This document shows positions 8,079 through 16,700 of a stretch of 64,000 nucleotides of DNA, one piece after another. The notes under the pieces were generated by a model, which did not search any database, had not been told where the DNA came from, and worked only from the letters and a program-made list of their open reading frames with translations. The number at the start of each line of letters is the position of its first letter. Within the stretch, counting starts at the first letter, position 1. The stretch spans positions 434,001 to 498,000 of the forward strand of contig NZ_CP041661.1 of NCBI RefSeq assembly GCF_007289895.1, in the 5' to 3' direction. The DNA comes from Catenovulum sediminis (lineage in GTDB: Bacteria > Pseudomonadota > Gammaproteobacteria > Enterobacterales > Alteromonadaceae). The position numbers and the translations under genes are program-made.

Positions 8079-9011
8079 TTAGCCTACCTTTAACCAACTA
8101 CTCATTACCTGATCCAATTTCAGTATTAATTTATCATGTTTATTTTTGTTGCTGCCCATTAGCTTTTGCAAATTTAGCAGCTTCCATCGTACTGCTGGTA
8201 AATCAGCAACATTTGGGTAATCAAACAAAGTCCAGTCAGGGATTCCTTTTTTAAAGGAAATTAAAAAGTCTCTATCTTGCTCTGTAAACTGCTCTTTTAA
8301 TGCGTCAAGCATGGCTTGGCGAGTATCTTCTAAATCCTGTAATTTAACGTGATCTATCGTCATACCCGAAAATTCAGAATTAAACTTATCTTTTAGTGGT
8401 TGCCAATTAGGTAACAAAACTTCATTTATTGGACGAGGGTGCCCCAAAACATAAGTCAAAAAACCGATAAAAATTTCTCTTGTGATCCCTTCATTCTGCA
8501 ATAAAAGCCGAACATCAAATAAATCTCTTGGATGTTGTCGATCCATAGCCGCACATAATTTACCGCCATATAAATCAGGTAAACTGACCACGGGGACTTC
8601 TGCATAACCGAATTCGTCTTCAATCGACTCCTGAACAGCTAAAAGCTGAGGCTCGTGCAAAGTACCTCTCGCTACGGGAGAAATTTCAATTTTAATCGTC
8701 GCCAATTCAGAAGTAACAACAATGCGCAATTCATCACTTCGGTTGTCCTGAAAGATAGCATTTATTTTCGGCTGAGCATTTATTCTGTCGGTAATTCGCT
8801 TTAACGCAGCTCGCACATTAGCTAAAGCTTCATCTCTTGGTTCTAACGGCAAATAAGCCAAATCAATATCAACCGATAAACGTGGAAAGTTCCGTATAAA
8901 TAAATTGATTGCTGTCCCGCCTTTTAGCGCAAATACTGGCTCAGTCGCGACAACGGGCAACATTTTTATCAATAAAGAAACCTGCTTGTAGTACGAGCTA
9001 CTTTTATCCAT
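8079..9011 (-). CDS. abiEii: AbiEii-type nucleotidyltransferase toxin
   Basis: This 310-aa protein is the toxin of a type IV AbiE toxin-antitoxin/phage-defence module. The DNA polymerase beta-like nucleotidyltransferase core is clear: FALKGGTAINLF (about 27-38) and SVDIDLAYL (D48 and D50), followed by the family motif GGKLCAAMDRQHPRDLFD (149-166). AbiEii-type enzymes transfer nucleotides to tRNA or protein targets and arrest growth of infected cells. Its ATG overlaps the stop of the antitoxin gene by one base (9011), the usual coupling. The gene looks intact. Toxin-gene fragments lie on both sides of the pair (8008-8057 and 9989-10037). Confidence 0.92.
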   Translation of the reverse strand: MDKSSSYYKQVSLLIKMLPVVATEPVFALKGGTAINLFIRNFPRLSVDIDLAYLPLEPRDEALANVRAALKRITDRINAQPKINAIFQDNRSDELRIVVTSELATIKIEISPVARGTLHEPQLLAVQESIEDEFGYAEVPVVSLPDLYGGKLCAAMDRQHPRDLFDVRLLLQNEGITREIFIGFLTYVLGHPRPINEVLLPNWQPLKDKFNSEFSGMTIDHVKLQDLEDTRQAMLDALKEQFTEQDRDFLISFKKGIPDWTLFDYPNVADLPAVRWKLLNLQKLMGSNKNKHDKLILKLDQVMSSWLKVG

Positions 9012-9790
9012 TAGTTTGATTCTTCTGATTTTGGTAGGCTGTGTGGCACTGTTATTTGATAGCGTTCATCATAATAACCATTCTTAACAACTTGTCGTTT
9101 GCCCGCGCCCAAGTTTATAAGTGATTCATCCAGTCTCTTAACCCATGGATGTTGATAATAATGGCTTAAAAATAAAAACACTCGGTTCGTTTGTATTGAT
9201 ACGCTTCGCGCCAATATGGATTGCACTTTCCTAGGACTGAGATTGACCAGTCCTTGAAACAGCTCAGCGACATGCTCAAAAGTAATATGTTTACCTATAG
9301 CTTCAACTATTTCATACGCTGCTAATTCTGGCGTACTTGCAGTGATAAGCTTATTTTTTATTTCGATAGTTTTATAGTCGCTGTCTGCTTTTGTTAGTTT
9401 ACTATTGCTGCAATATAACCACTTTTGCCCGTTAAACTCATGAAACCATTTAGGTAGACTTTGTTTGCGCTCAACACCTAGCCAAACTTGCGCATTTGCT
9501 ACCTGAACATAATGATTCAAGCCTTGATAAGTTAAGCTTGTTAAACCGGCAAGATGCACAGGTAACTTTAGCTGTGTTTCAATTGCGTACATCGCTTCAA
9601 TCCAACCTGGCTTGGTTAGAGAATCGGCACTTGGCCGATAATAAACGCCGGATGCAATTTTACATAACCAACCAGAAGTAGCATATTTTTGAGCTAATGA
9701 ATGGCTCACACTGTTTTCAGTTAACCATTTTTGTAAAACCAATGAACCTGGCGAAGTGTGTGACACCAGCCAGTTTAATTTTGATGACAT
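9011..9790 (-). CDS. abiEi: AbiEi-type antitoxin/transcription regulator
   Basis: This 259-aa protein matches the AbiEi antitoxin family. The N-terminal winged helix is visible in VLQKWLTENSVSHSLAQKYA followed by SGWLCKIASGVYYRP (about 18-53), with the AbiEi core (HLAGLTSLTYQGLNHYVQ, about 79-96) after it. AbiEi proteins repress their own operon and neutralise the toxin without necessarily forming a stable complex. It is the first gene of the operon, with its promoter probably in the 200 bases after 9790, but no operator could be defined by eye. No damage is visible. Confidence 0.9.
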   Translation of the reverse strand: MSSKLNWLVSHTSPGSLVLQKWLTENSVSHSLAQKYATSGWLCKIASGVYYRPSADSLTKPGWIEAMYAIETQLKLPVHLAGLTSLTYQGLNHYVQVANAQVWLGVERKQSLPKWFHEFNGQKWLYCSNSKLTKADSDYKTIEIKNKLITASTPELAAYEIVEAIGKHITFEHVAELFQGLVNLSPRKVQSILARSVSIQTNRVFLFLSHYYQHPWVKRLDESLINLGAGKRQVVKNGYYDERYQITVPHSLPKSEESN

Positions 9791-9988
9791 TTTAACACTC
9801 TAGGTATGAATATAACCAATTAAACAAACAAGCGGTTTAAAATATAGCACAAATTAACACTTAAAGTATAAATGGAATATTTTTAATAAACCAAATGAGT
9901 TTCAAGAGACGGAAAAAATTGTAAAATTTTGTCTAAGTCAGGCTATTTTCAATTCTAATCGTAATATGGTGGATAAACTTCTAAATCA

Positions 9989-10037
9989 GGTTTCGCTGTG
10001 TTCATGGTCTGTGGGTATTTGCACATTTTCAATACGG
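9989..10037 (-). pseudogene. Short fragment of the toxin backbone
   Basis: On the minus strand this block reads RIENVQIPTDHE-x-SET, matching the same segment of the complete toxin (30559-36903) and of the cassette at 24003-29135 with only one or two base changes. It is cut off abruptly on both sides. It separates the AbiE operon from the orphan immunity-like genes at 10121-10835 and shows that the region was assembled from pieces of the toxin gene. Confidence 0.75.
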
Positions 10038-10050
10038 GGCTATAGAAGCA

Positions 10051-10076
10051 AGGCTGATTGTTTTGAATACCAGCCT
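10051..10076 (-). terminator. Hairpin downstream of orphan immunity-like genes
   Basis: AGGCTG (10051-10056) and CAGCCT (10071-10076) form a stem around a 14-base loop, about 45 bases after the stop at 10121. It is related in sequence and position to the hairpin at 12129-12155, and both are followed on the plus strand by aaata-x-tgagc. There is no strong T-run, so it may be a weak terminator or a cassette-boundary mark. Confidence 0.45.
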
Positions 10077-10120
10077 AAATATTGAGCTCTTTTTGTCAGT
10101 TTAGAGTGAGTGAAACTATT

Positions 10121-10570
10121 CTAGAGCGAGTTCAATTTATCCATAACCGACGCTATGATTTCTAAGTCATTTAATTCACTTAAAGCAGCATCTTTGATAA
10201 ATGGCTGGTTTTCTGATGTGTAGCGCTTTTGTTTTCCTTGGTGATACACCTGTAACTCATCGGTTTCATATTCGCTAAACCAATGACTAATTACTGTCTT
10301 CGCACCTAACATGGTTGCAATTTTTAGCAATGCAGCATAATCATCTTCTACTTCATCCATCATTTCGAAGCTATACAACACCGCGTTTTTATGCGGTTGC
10401 TGTTTACTTTCTGGGATTTCTAACGGCTCTATTAACTCAAATAACTTATGTTCTCCATCTGGCACCTCTTCAGCAAATGCTGGCCGAGTTTCATTATCGA
10501 TATACCAACAAAATTGATTTAATGCAGTGTTATCAATAAACACTGCATATAGAAAGCCCCAGTTTTCCAT
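10121..10570 (-). CDS. Hypothetical protein, probable orphan immunity protein
   Basis: This 149-aa soluble protein is acidic and has no signal peptide or recognisable motif. It starts one base after the stop of the 10572-10835 gene, so the two are coupled. A segment with DDYAALLKIATMLGAKTVIS followed by a polar beta-rich stretch resembles in layout, but not clearly in sequence, the C-terminal domain of the immunity-like proteins at 12276-13796 and 22716-23201. Small acidic cytosolic proteins directly after toxin C-termini are usually immunity proteins. Here the toxin part is missing, which would make it an orphan. The function is inferred from context only. Confidence 0.45.
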   Translation of the reverse strand: MENWGFLYAVFIDNTALNQFCWYIDNETRPAFAEEVPDGEHKLFELIEPLEIPESKQQPHKNAVLYSFEMMDEVEDDYAALLKIATMLGAKTVISHWFSEYETDELQVYHQGKQKRYTSENQPFIKDAALSELNDLEIIASVMDKLNSL

Positions 10571-10571
10571 T

Positions 10572-10835
10572 CTAAACCGATTCGCTCTTAGTTAATTGTT
10601 TTAACAACGGGTACTTTTCTTGAAAGTGTTCATATTCTTGCGCTTTACCTTCTGGCGTTTGTGCATATTGCCAGCGCGTTTTTAATTCATCAGGTAAGTT
10701 TTCACTTTGTAATTTTTCGCGTACTTGATTGACTAAGTTCCAAGCAGCTTGATAGCGCTCTTCATCAACACCTTTAAAAGGGTGCATATTACCACGCATC
10801 GTGATCACCAAATAACATCCATCGTGATCAGCCAT
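10572..10835 (-). CDS. Small hypothetical protein joined to a toxin-derived junction
   Basis: An ATG at 10835 gives 87 aa (ADHDGCYLVITMRGN... to a Lys/Glu-rich helical end). The frame stays open upstream to 10904, but those residues are read from the copied NYN-unit leader and from a toxin fragment in the wrong frame: the same DNA read in the toxin frame gives DIYIFRSGNG and then a stop. The longer start is therefore probably an accident of recombination. I do not recognise the domain. It is coupled to the 149-aa gene after it, so an immunity-type role is possible. Confidence 0.4.
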   Translation of the reverse strand: MADHDGCYLVITMRGNMHPFKGVDEERYQAAWNLVNQVREKLQSENLPDELKTRWQYAQTPEGKAQEYEHFQEKYPLLKQLTKSESV

Positions 10836-10978
10836 TGCCACTGCGAAATATATAAATGTCGCTATTGAAATGCAAGGTTGATGCAAAAAATGGTTGTAAA
10901 TCACTTCATGAAACCTATAATTACAATTAACAACTGACCCATTCTTCGGTGCGGAATAGCCGCCTTGAGATTGGGGGG

Positions 10979-11003
10979 AAAAGCCGACGAAAGTCGGTTT
11001 TTT
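10979..11003 (+). terminator. Bidirectional hairpin terminator before NYN gene
   Basis: The stem GCCGAC/GTCGGT closed by a GAAA tetraloop is flanked by four A on the left and six T on the right, so it can work as an intrinsic terminator in both directions. It sits about 35 bases before the NYN start codon and insulates that gene from the divergent immunity or toxin genes. An identical copy is at 18217-18241. Confidence 0.75.
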
Positions 11004-11039
11004 CGTTTCTAGAATACCTATTCAACACAAAGGATTAGC

Positions 11040-11942
11040 TTGAAGCTTAAAACAAGAGTTTATATTGATGGTTATAACCTTTACTATGGAAGGCTAAAAG
11101 GCACACCATTTAAATGGCTAAATGTACATGCGCTTGTTTTTAACCAGATATTACCAAGCGTCTTACTTAGAGAAGGTGAGCACCAGTGTACCTTTGAGGC
11201 ACATGAACCAGCTATTAACTATTTTACTGCGGTTATCTCAGAAAAAGCAGCGCGAGATAAAGACTCTGTATCCTCACAAGCCACTTACCATTCTGCTTTA
11301 CGTAATCACCTAAAAAACAATATAGAAATCATAAATGGCTATTACTCAATAGCCAAAACAGAAGCTTGGCAAGTAGACCCTATTGACGAAGATACATGGC
11401 CAAAAAACTGTAATAAAGTCAAAATATGGAAGATTGAAGAAAAAAAATCTGACGTCAATTTGTCGTTACAAGCCTATCATGACTCAATTACTGGCCAAAT
11501 TGACCATGCTGTTTTTATCACAAATGACACCGATATTGCACCATCTCTGTCAATGATAAAACAAAACACCGATGTCAAAATCGGCTTAATTATACCAAGC
11601 GACAAAACAAGAAATCCTAACAAAGAGCTTGTTGACTTAGCTGATTGGAAACGAACCTATATTACTGATGCTGAACTCCAATCAAGCCAATTGCCTAGAG
11701 TTATACAAGGAAAACGAAAAGCTAATAGCAAACCCATTTCTTGGTATCCTTACCCAATGGAACTCCAGAAAATCATTGAAGCGGCAAAACCAGTCAAACC
11801 CAAAATAGGAATGCTATTTAAATGGATGGAAGCCCCTTGCGAATATTTAAATGGAGAGAAACCGATTGAATTAATCAACACAGAACAAGGATGTAAACAG
11901 GTTTTAGATTACATCAATGTATACGTTAAGCAGAATAAATGA
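11040..11942 (+). CDS. NYN-domain nuclease with DUF2384-like C-terminus (copy 1)
   Basis: This 300-aa protein begins at a TTG codon (11040) with AAAGGA 6 bases before it. Residues 1-190 are a NYN (PIN-like) RNase domain: RVYIDGYNLYYG (first Asp), KKSDVNLSLQAYHDS (second Asp) and DHAVFITNDTDIAPSL (third acidic cluster). The last 45 residues, with MLFKWMEAPCEYLNGEKPIE followed by LINTEQGCKQVLDYI, closely resemble the toxin-binding domain (DUF2384) of Xre/MbcA/ParS antitoxins. NYN enzymes cut RNA; a fused antitoxin-type tail could mediate dimerisation, autoregulation or binding to a partner. It differs from the second copy (18278-19180) by only about two residues (Val/Ala near 40 and Pro/Ser near 251). 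Confidence 0.8.
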   Translation: MKLKTRVYIDGYNLYYGRLKGTPFKWLNVHALVFNQILPSVLLREGEHQCTFEAHEPAINYFTAVISEKAARDKDSVSSQATYHSALRNHLKNNIEIINGYYSIAKTEAWQVDPIDEDTWPKNCNKVKIWKIEEKKSDVNLSLQAYHDSITGQIDHAVFITNDTDIAPSLSMIKQNTDVKIGLIIPSDKTRNPNKELVDLADWKRTYITDAELQSSQLPRVIQGKRKANSKPISWYPYPMELQKIIEAAKPVKPKIGMLFKWMEAPCEYLNGEKPIELINTEQGCKQVLDYINVYVKQNK

Positions 11943-12128
11943 AGATATGGGTTAGCTGGCTTCTTACGTAGTGACTTACAAACCGCCCAGTTTTGGTTGT
12001 GTTCGTAGTTTGCGAGGAATCCGCATGGCTAGGTTTTGAAAGTCGTTTGATTTTTAGCCTCTCCGGAATATGTCATTGTAAAGTTCGAGATCAATTTGCG
12101 AATATTGGCGGTTCATTTTGAATAATAA

Positions 12129-12155
12129 AGGCTGATTTATTTTAAAAATCAGCCT
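12129..12155 (-). terminator. Intrinsic terminator after the immunity-like gene
   Basis: Read on the minus strand, AGGCTGATTT pairs with AAATCAGCCT and is followed by TTATTATT, a good intrinsic terminator for the gene ending at 12276. The same stem sequence recurs in degenerate form at 10051-10076, each time at the downstream end of an immunity cassette. Confidence 0.7.
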
Positions 12156-12202
12156 AAATAATGAGCAGGGCATTGACCAAACGGTATGAACGGGATAACG
12201 GG

Positions 12203-12256
12203 ACAGTTAACTGACCATTATGGTATTGACCCGCAACTTGGTGCCATTGGTTTTGG
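12203..12256 (-). pseudogene. LamG-region fragment of a toxin gene
   Basis: On the minus strand it reads NQNQWHQVA-x-QYHNGQLT with base changes, matching the LamG-like domain of the toxin cassette at 13790-18268 (around 15965-16030). It lies between the stop of the immunity-like gene and the hairpin, so a second toxin gene once continued here or was pasted in. Confidence 0.7.
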
Positions 12257-12275
12257 TTTGCGGCCTAATAATCTT

Positions 12276-13796
12276 CTATTTATACGTCAAGCTGGATTCA
12301 ATAGTACTGCGAAGGACTCTTTCCAATTCTGTCGAATTTACTCCTTCATAGCCTTTCAACCATGTTTGATAATGCTGGGTAAAATACGCTTGTGCTCCCA
12401 GTTTTTTTGCTTGTTTATCACGCTCACTTAAATCTGCTGGTTTACAACCAGACAGGTGTAAAAACAACGAGTCGTCAATTTCGACTTTGGTTTGTTTATT
12501 ACCTTCAATACTGATTAAGTGCGCGTAACTGTCATCACCCATATAGCAACAACGTACAGAAGTAATATCATGTTGAGCAAGCTCTGCGATAATATGATCA
12601 ACCTCTTCTTGATAGTCAGAATCAACATCTGCGTTAAAACTAAACACACCATCTTGTTCAGCTAAATTTGAGCAGTCTAATGTTAGCTCGGTTAATGCGT
12701 TAAACTCAGCCACATCTAATTTGCTTTTAAATAATACAGTTAGCCCATTACCGGCAACTGCGGGTTGAGTTATCTTTTTTTGGGAAGTTGCTTTTACGGG
12801 CGAAAAGCTATTAGCTGTTGCTGCCGAAGCTGCGAGAGTTGAGATTTTTCCCGCGCCTTCTACGTACTGTAACTTATCAATAATGTAATTAGGGTAAGAA
12901 GATATTAGCTCTTTATCTAACCGGCCTTCGTCTGTATGCAACCATTGCCAAAATTCATAAACTGGTGGATGGATGTTTTCTTTATCGCTTAGCAACTCTC
13001 GAACTTTTTCGATAAAACGACGTTGCTTAGTATCTTGGCCGGGGAATGGGTCAAGCACATCATAATAATATACACAGTGTAAAAATTGTTTTGCCGATTT
13101 TAACGCTCTTCCCTCTTTACCTGTATTCCACTCATATGGTAGAGCTGATAACCAGATATCAGGAATGAACTGCATAGGTGTATCTTTTTTCGTGAGGTTC
13201 GTATATAGAGCAAACCGCAAACCGCTAGATGCAAAGCCACCTGTTACTTCTTTAGTGTTTTTCATGTGATACCAGCGGCCTTGCTCATCCTTATCCAATG
13301 CTGCTTTCTCAAAAGGCTTACGGAAAAATAACCTAGCATAAATTTCACCATTACCATTGAATATCCCTTCTTTACCAAACTCAAACTCTGCTTCAATAAC
13401 TTCAAACGGCGGGTATTGTAAATTATCTCCAGATAAATCAATCTTAAGTGAACCGTCAGTGATTAAATTATTGCAACATTCAAAATAAGGTCGCTTCATT
13501 TCATTAAACTGATATTCATTCATACACATCGCTAACCTATGAATATTATCCATAGTTTGTACCGGATGTAGTAATAAAAAGAAAAAACAAGCATGATTGT
13601 ATGAATAAATATCACCATATTGAGGCAATTCACCCTTCAAAAAATATTTTTTTAACTTCGGCAGCTCTTTGGCTTTTATCCAAGTTGAGTTTTTAACTTT
13701 TGGTGCAATGACTTCCCATTCAGCTTTGCGTTGCTTCAGCCATTCTTTGTCTCCAGGATGCCAATCGGCTAAATCTAGATGCTCTTGTGTTAACAT
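12276..13796 (-). CDS. Probable immunity protein for the 13790-18268 toxin (fused form)
   Basis: This 506-aa protein overlaps the 3' end of the toxin cassette by 7 bases. It has no signal peptide. The N-terminal part (about 1-330) begins with a WLKQRKAEWEVIA-type helix and resembles the 255-aa protein at 23219-23986 (shared L-x-QRK-x-x-W, L-x-GE, LL-x-P-x-Q spacing). An Ala/Ser/Thr-rich linker (about 325-358) leads to a C-terminal domain (about 360-506) similar to the 161-aa protein at 22716-23201 (both with an acidic D-Y-x-E/I segment, an ITSVR/ISSIR strand, then L-x-SIEG). What are two genes after one toxin are thus one gene here. The immunity role is inferred from position and coupling. 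Confidence 0.65.
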   Translation of the reverse strand: MLTQEHLDLADWHPGDKEWLKQRKAEWEVIAPKVKNSTWIKAKELPKLKKYFLKGELPQYGDIYSYNHACFFFLLLHPVQTMDNIHRLAMCMNEYQFNEMKRPYFECCNNLITDGSLKIDLSGDNLQYPPFEVIEAEFEFGKEGIFNGNGEIYARLFFRKPFEKAALDKDEQGRWYHMKNTKEVTGGFASSGLRFALYTNLTKKDTPMQFIPDIWLSALPYEWNTGKEGRALKSAKQFLHCVYYYDVLDPFPGQDTKQRRFIEKVRELLSDKENIHPPVYEFWQWLHTDEGRLDKELISSYPNYIIDKLQYVEGAGKISTLAASAATANSFSPVKATSQKKITQPAVAGNGLTVLFKSKLDVAEFNALTELTLDCSNLAEQDGVFSFNADVDSDYQEEVDHIIAELAQHDITSVRCCYMGDDSYAHLISIEGNKQTKVEIDDSLFLHLSGCKPADLSERDKQAKKLGAQAYFTQHYQTWLKGYEGVNSTELERVLRSTIESSLTYK

Positions 13797-16700
13797 TGTT
13801 TTGTAAAATCCAATTTAGGTAATTCTGGCGCAGAATCATAACCATAAAATGTGGTTAACTCATCTTTAAACGCCGATAATAATTTATCTTTTGCAGCAGG
13901 GCTTAAAATCCAATTCTGAATATTAAACGGCCTAATGCAGCCTTTATTTTTTACATAGTCGGTAAAGGTTTTATTGTCTTTAGCTTTTTTGTAACCTAAA
14001 GAAGCATGTGAATAACTATCACCCGCCTTTAATTGGCCAAACTGATTACGCAGCTTTTTCCAATCAGCAGCGGTAAAACTATGATACGTAGGCGATTTAT
14101 CAAAGTCATGCATCCACCATTCAAACCGCGCTGCTTGAAAATTTCCATCTAACAGATCGCTTTCACCATCCAACTGGTTATCCGTACTGGCAATTCGGTC
14201 AACCAACAGTTGTTTCATATTTGTACCGCCGGTTTGCTTCCTGGCATGCCAAGTTGCCCACGAACGACCATCATAGGGAGATTTGTATGATTTGACTTCA
14301 ATCCATACTTGTTTGCCGTGAACATCGGTCGATTGCAATACAATATCAGGTCGGCGCTCCAATTTAATTCCTGTTGATTCCACTGACGAACGATTAGTAC
14401 CGTCATACTTCAATAGAGTAATTTGTACGGGGTCATTAACATTTAGAATTTTACCGCCTATACCTAACTCATAGTCTAGGTGTTTAACTGCTATCATTAG
14501 TAGTTCAAATAATGCGCTGTCACTATGACGGTCAAAAAAGCCTTTCCCACCTGATAAAAACTCGCCAAGTGCACTGCCATAGCGATCACGAATTCGAGTT
14601 TGGACGTTAAAATCCTCGATAGGTTTACAGTCATCACAAGCCCCATTAATACGGCTTTCTAAGTAAGCTATCACAGCGATAATAGTCAGGCCAGAGACTC
14701 GCTGCGTCGTGTTTTTATTGCGCAGCAAATCGCGTAAATGCCTTGCTCCTACAATGTTGAGTATACCAATACCCGACTTTAACAATGTGCGGTTGTATAA
14801 AAGCGACCTAAAACCAGAAATGATAGGTTTGCCTTTTCTACCTCCAATGGCTTTAACTAACTTAGAAAGTAATTCAGGGTTATCTTTTACATCGTCAGCA
14901 AATGACGCGAATATTTTACCTATTTTACTACCGTCGACTTTTTCACCTTTTTTGTTTTTCTTTGGTAGTGCATATGCTGAGCTGATAAATGGCAAACTAT
15001 TCATTACAGGGCTGTCATAAGTTGCATTAAATACCACAGGCGGTGGCTCATCCCCCTCCCAACCATCAGCTGGCAAACTCAAATAATCCGCCCACGCAAA
15101 GATATCATCGGCACTGGTTATTGAGTTAACCATCACCATTAACCCTTGCCGTGCTTCTTCATCGCTGAGCATTTCTCCCATAATTAACATCATTGGCAGT
15201 AAATTTATCGCCTTATCAAACTTGCCTTTAACAATGTCATCACCCAGTTTACCAATTACATCACCCAGTGCTTTAATGAATTTAGGATTACTGTTTTTCA
15301 GTGGCCTAATAAACAGCTTTAACGGTTTGGTTAGCGCCAGTAGCGGTTTGGCTATCGGTATAATTGTGAGTATTTCTATACCAGCTAGGCTTAACTCTAG
15401 CGCATCAAAGCGGCTGTCGCCATCTATTAAGTAGTTGGTTTGTTCGTAAAAGGTCCCGATAGCTTCAAACGGTAAAATAAACCCTGCCACGCTTTTTAAA
15501 CTGTCGAAGGCGTCATCCCAGCTAAAATCAAAAAAGCTGGCGTGTGCCATGGGGATAAACGGGATACCTTGGTATTGCTGTCGTTGATAAACCGTTGGGT
15601 AACCTTGTGGTTGTAAGGCGTTAAATTGATAGCTGGAGAGTTGGGTAAACAGTGATTTACTAATCACACTCACATAGGTTTGTTGCCCTTGGTGGTTTAC
15701 CCCTATACGCAGTTGGTTAAGTTGTTGGTTATTGGCATTCAGTAAGCCGGTACTTTTTAGTGTTAAGTTTTGGCTCGTTTGGTTTAAATTAACTGTTTGA
15801 GTGGTTTGATTGTTCTCAAAGGTGACTAACGGCGCACTATTAGGGTTAAAGAATTTTAAGCTACTAATATGTCCGGTATAGCCTTCTCCTACCGTTAATC
15901 CTTTATTGGTAATCCCGTAGTTTAACGCGCTGTTGTCTGTGGCTTGTTGGTATTGGGTGCCATTTACTTGTAGTGTTAACTGGCCATTATGGTATTGCCC
16001 TGCCACTTGGTGCCATTGGTTTTGGTTAATAGGCGCTGAGGTAACCGTTTGTTCACCTGCATCGTTATATAAGGTGTAACTTAAGGTGTTATCTTGGTTG
16101 AGCGTCAGCTTATGTGCGCCGCCCGCCATACTAAAAATATCGGCCGTTTGTTGTGCATTATTGGTTTGGGTTTGCGGTTTAATATCTACCCTAAAGCTAA
16201 CGCCGTCGGTCGGCTTTATTCTGTCCGTTAGGGGGGCTGATAGATAACTGCTTTGTTGCTGATTAAAGTAGGTACTGTAACCTGCACTTGGGTGGTCGTT
16301 TGATAACTGGGTATGATAGGCATTGGTCGCTAGCGTACCTGTGGCTTCGGTGATGGTGTCTGCATCATCGGCCGCTTCGTTTAAGTGGTATGCCGCCAAT
16401 GGCATTAAGTTGGGGTCGGCTAAGGTACCTAAGGTGATTTCATGGCTTTGCCCTATTGTGCCGTTAATGGTTAAATCGGCTTGGGTGTCATAGGCTAAAG
16501 CGATATTGGCACCATCGTAGCGGGTGTATTCTGCGTGCCCTGCTTGGGTTTCGTCTCCCACCACCACTGCATTGCTGGCTTGTAGGTAGCTGCCATCTTG
16601 AGTATTGGGTGTAACGCTTGCCGTTACCGTATCACCAAAGGCTAAGCCCACTCTTGCAGATATTTGCAAATCGTCAATTGGGTGAAAGCCTGTGTGCAGG

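Larger units (their letters stand above)
9791..10120. other. 330-bp gap: AbiE leader, toxin fragment and hairpin
   Basis: The part next to AbiEi (9791-9985) is AT-rich and should hold the AbiE promoter; I could not define boxes with confidence. It is followed by a toxin-gene fragment (9989-10037) and a hairpin (10051-10076), both listed separately. No other coding frame was seen. Confidence 0.5.
10826..12002 (+). repeat. NYN unit, copy 1 of a 1.2-kb duplication
   Basis: This block is repeated at 18064-19240 with a constant offset of 7,238 bases and no indels where compared, and only scattered differences. It contains a toxin-derived edge (about 10826-10868), a hairpin terminator, the NYN gene and about 60 bases downstream of it. 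Identity ends in both copies shortly after cgcccagttttgg. Both copies stand on the strand opposite to the toxin cassettes and are joined to them at the same point of the toxin gene (IYVFRSGNG). Confidence 0.85.
11943..12275. other. 333-bp gap with hairpin and toxin fragment
   Basis: From left to right it holds the last 60 bases of the NYN unit, about 125 bases in which I see nothing recognisable, a hairpin (12129-12155) and a toxin LamG fragment (12203-12256). A plus-strand open frame at 12186-12431 is only the complement of these and of the immunity gene. Confidence 0.6.

Noticed and set aside
10051-12155. Hairpins as integron attC sites in a cassette array
   Set aside because: No paired core sites with GTTRRRY were found, the nearby recombinase is not IntI-like, and the genes include long overlapping operons. 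Terminators copied with the cassettes explain them better.
12186-12431. Plus-strand 81-codon frame
   Set aside because: It covers the reverse of a toxin fragment and of the immunity gene's 3' end and has no coding features.
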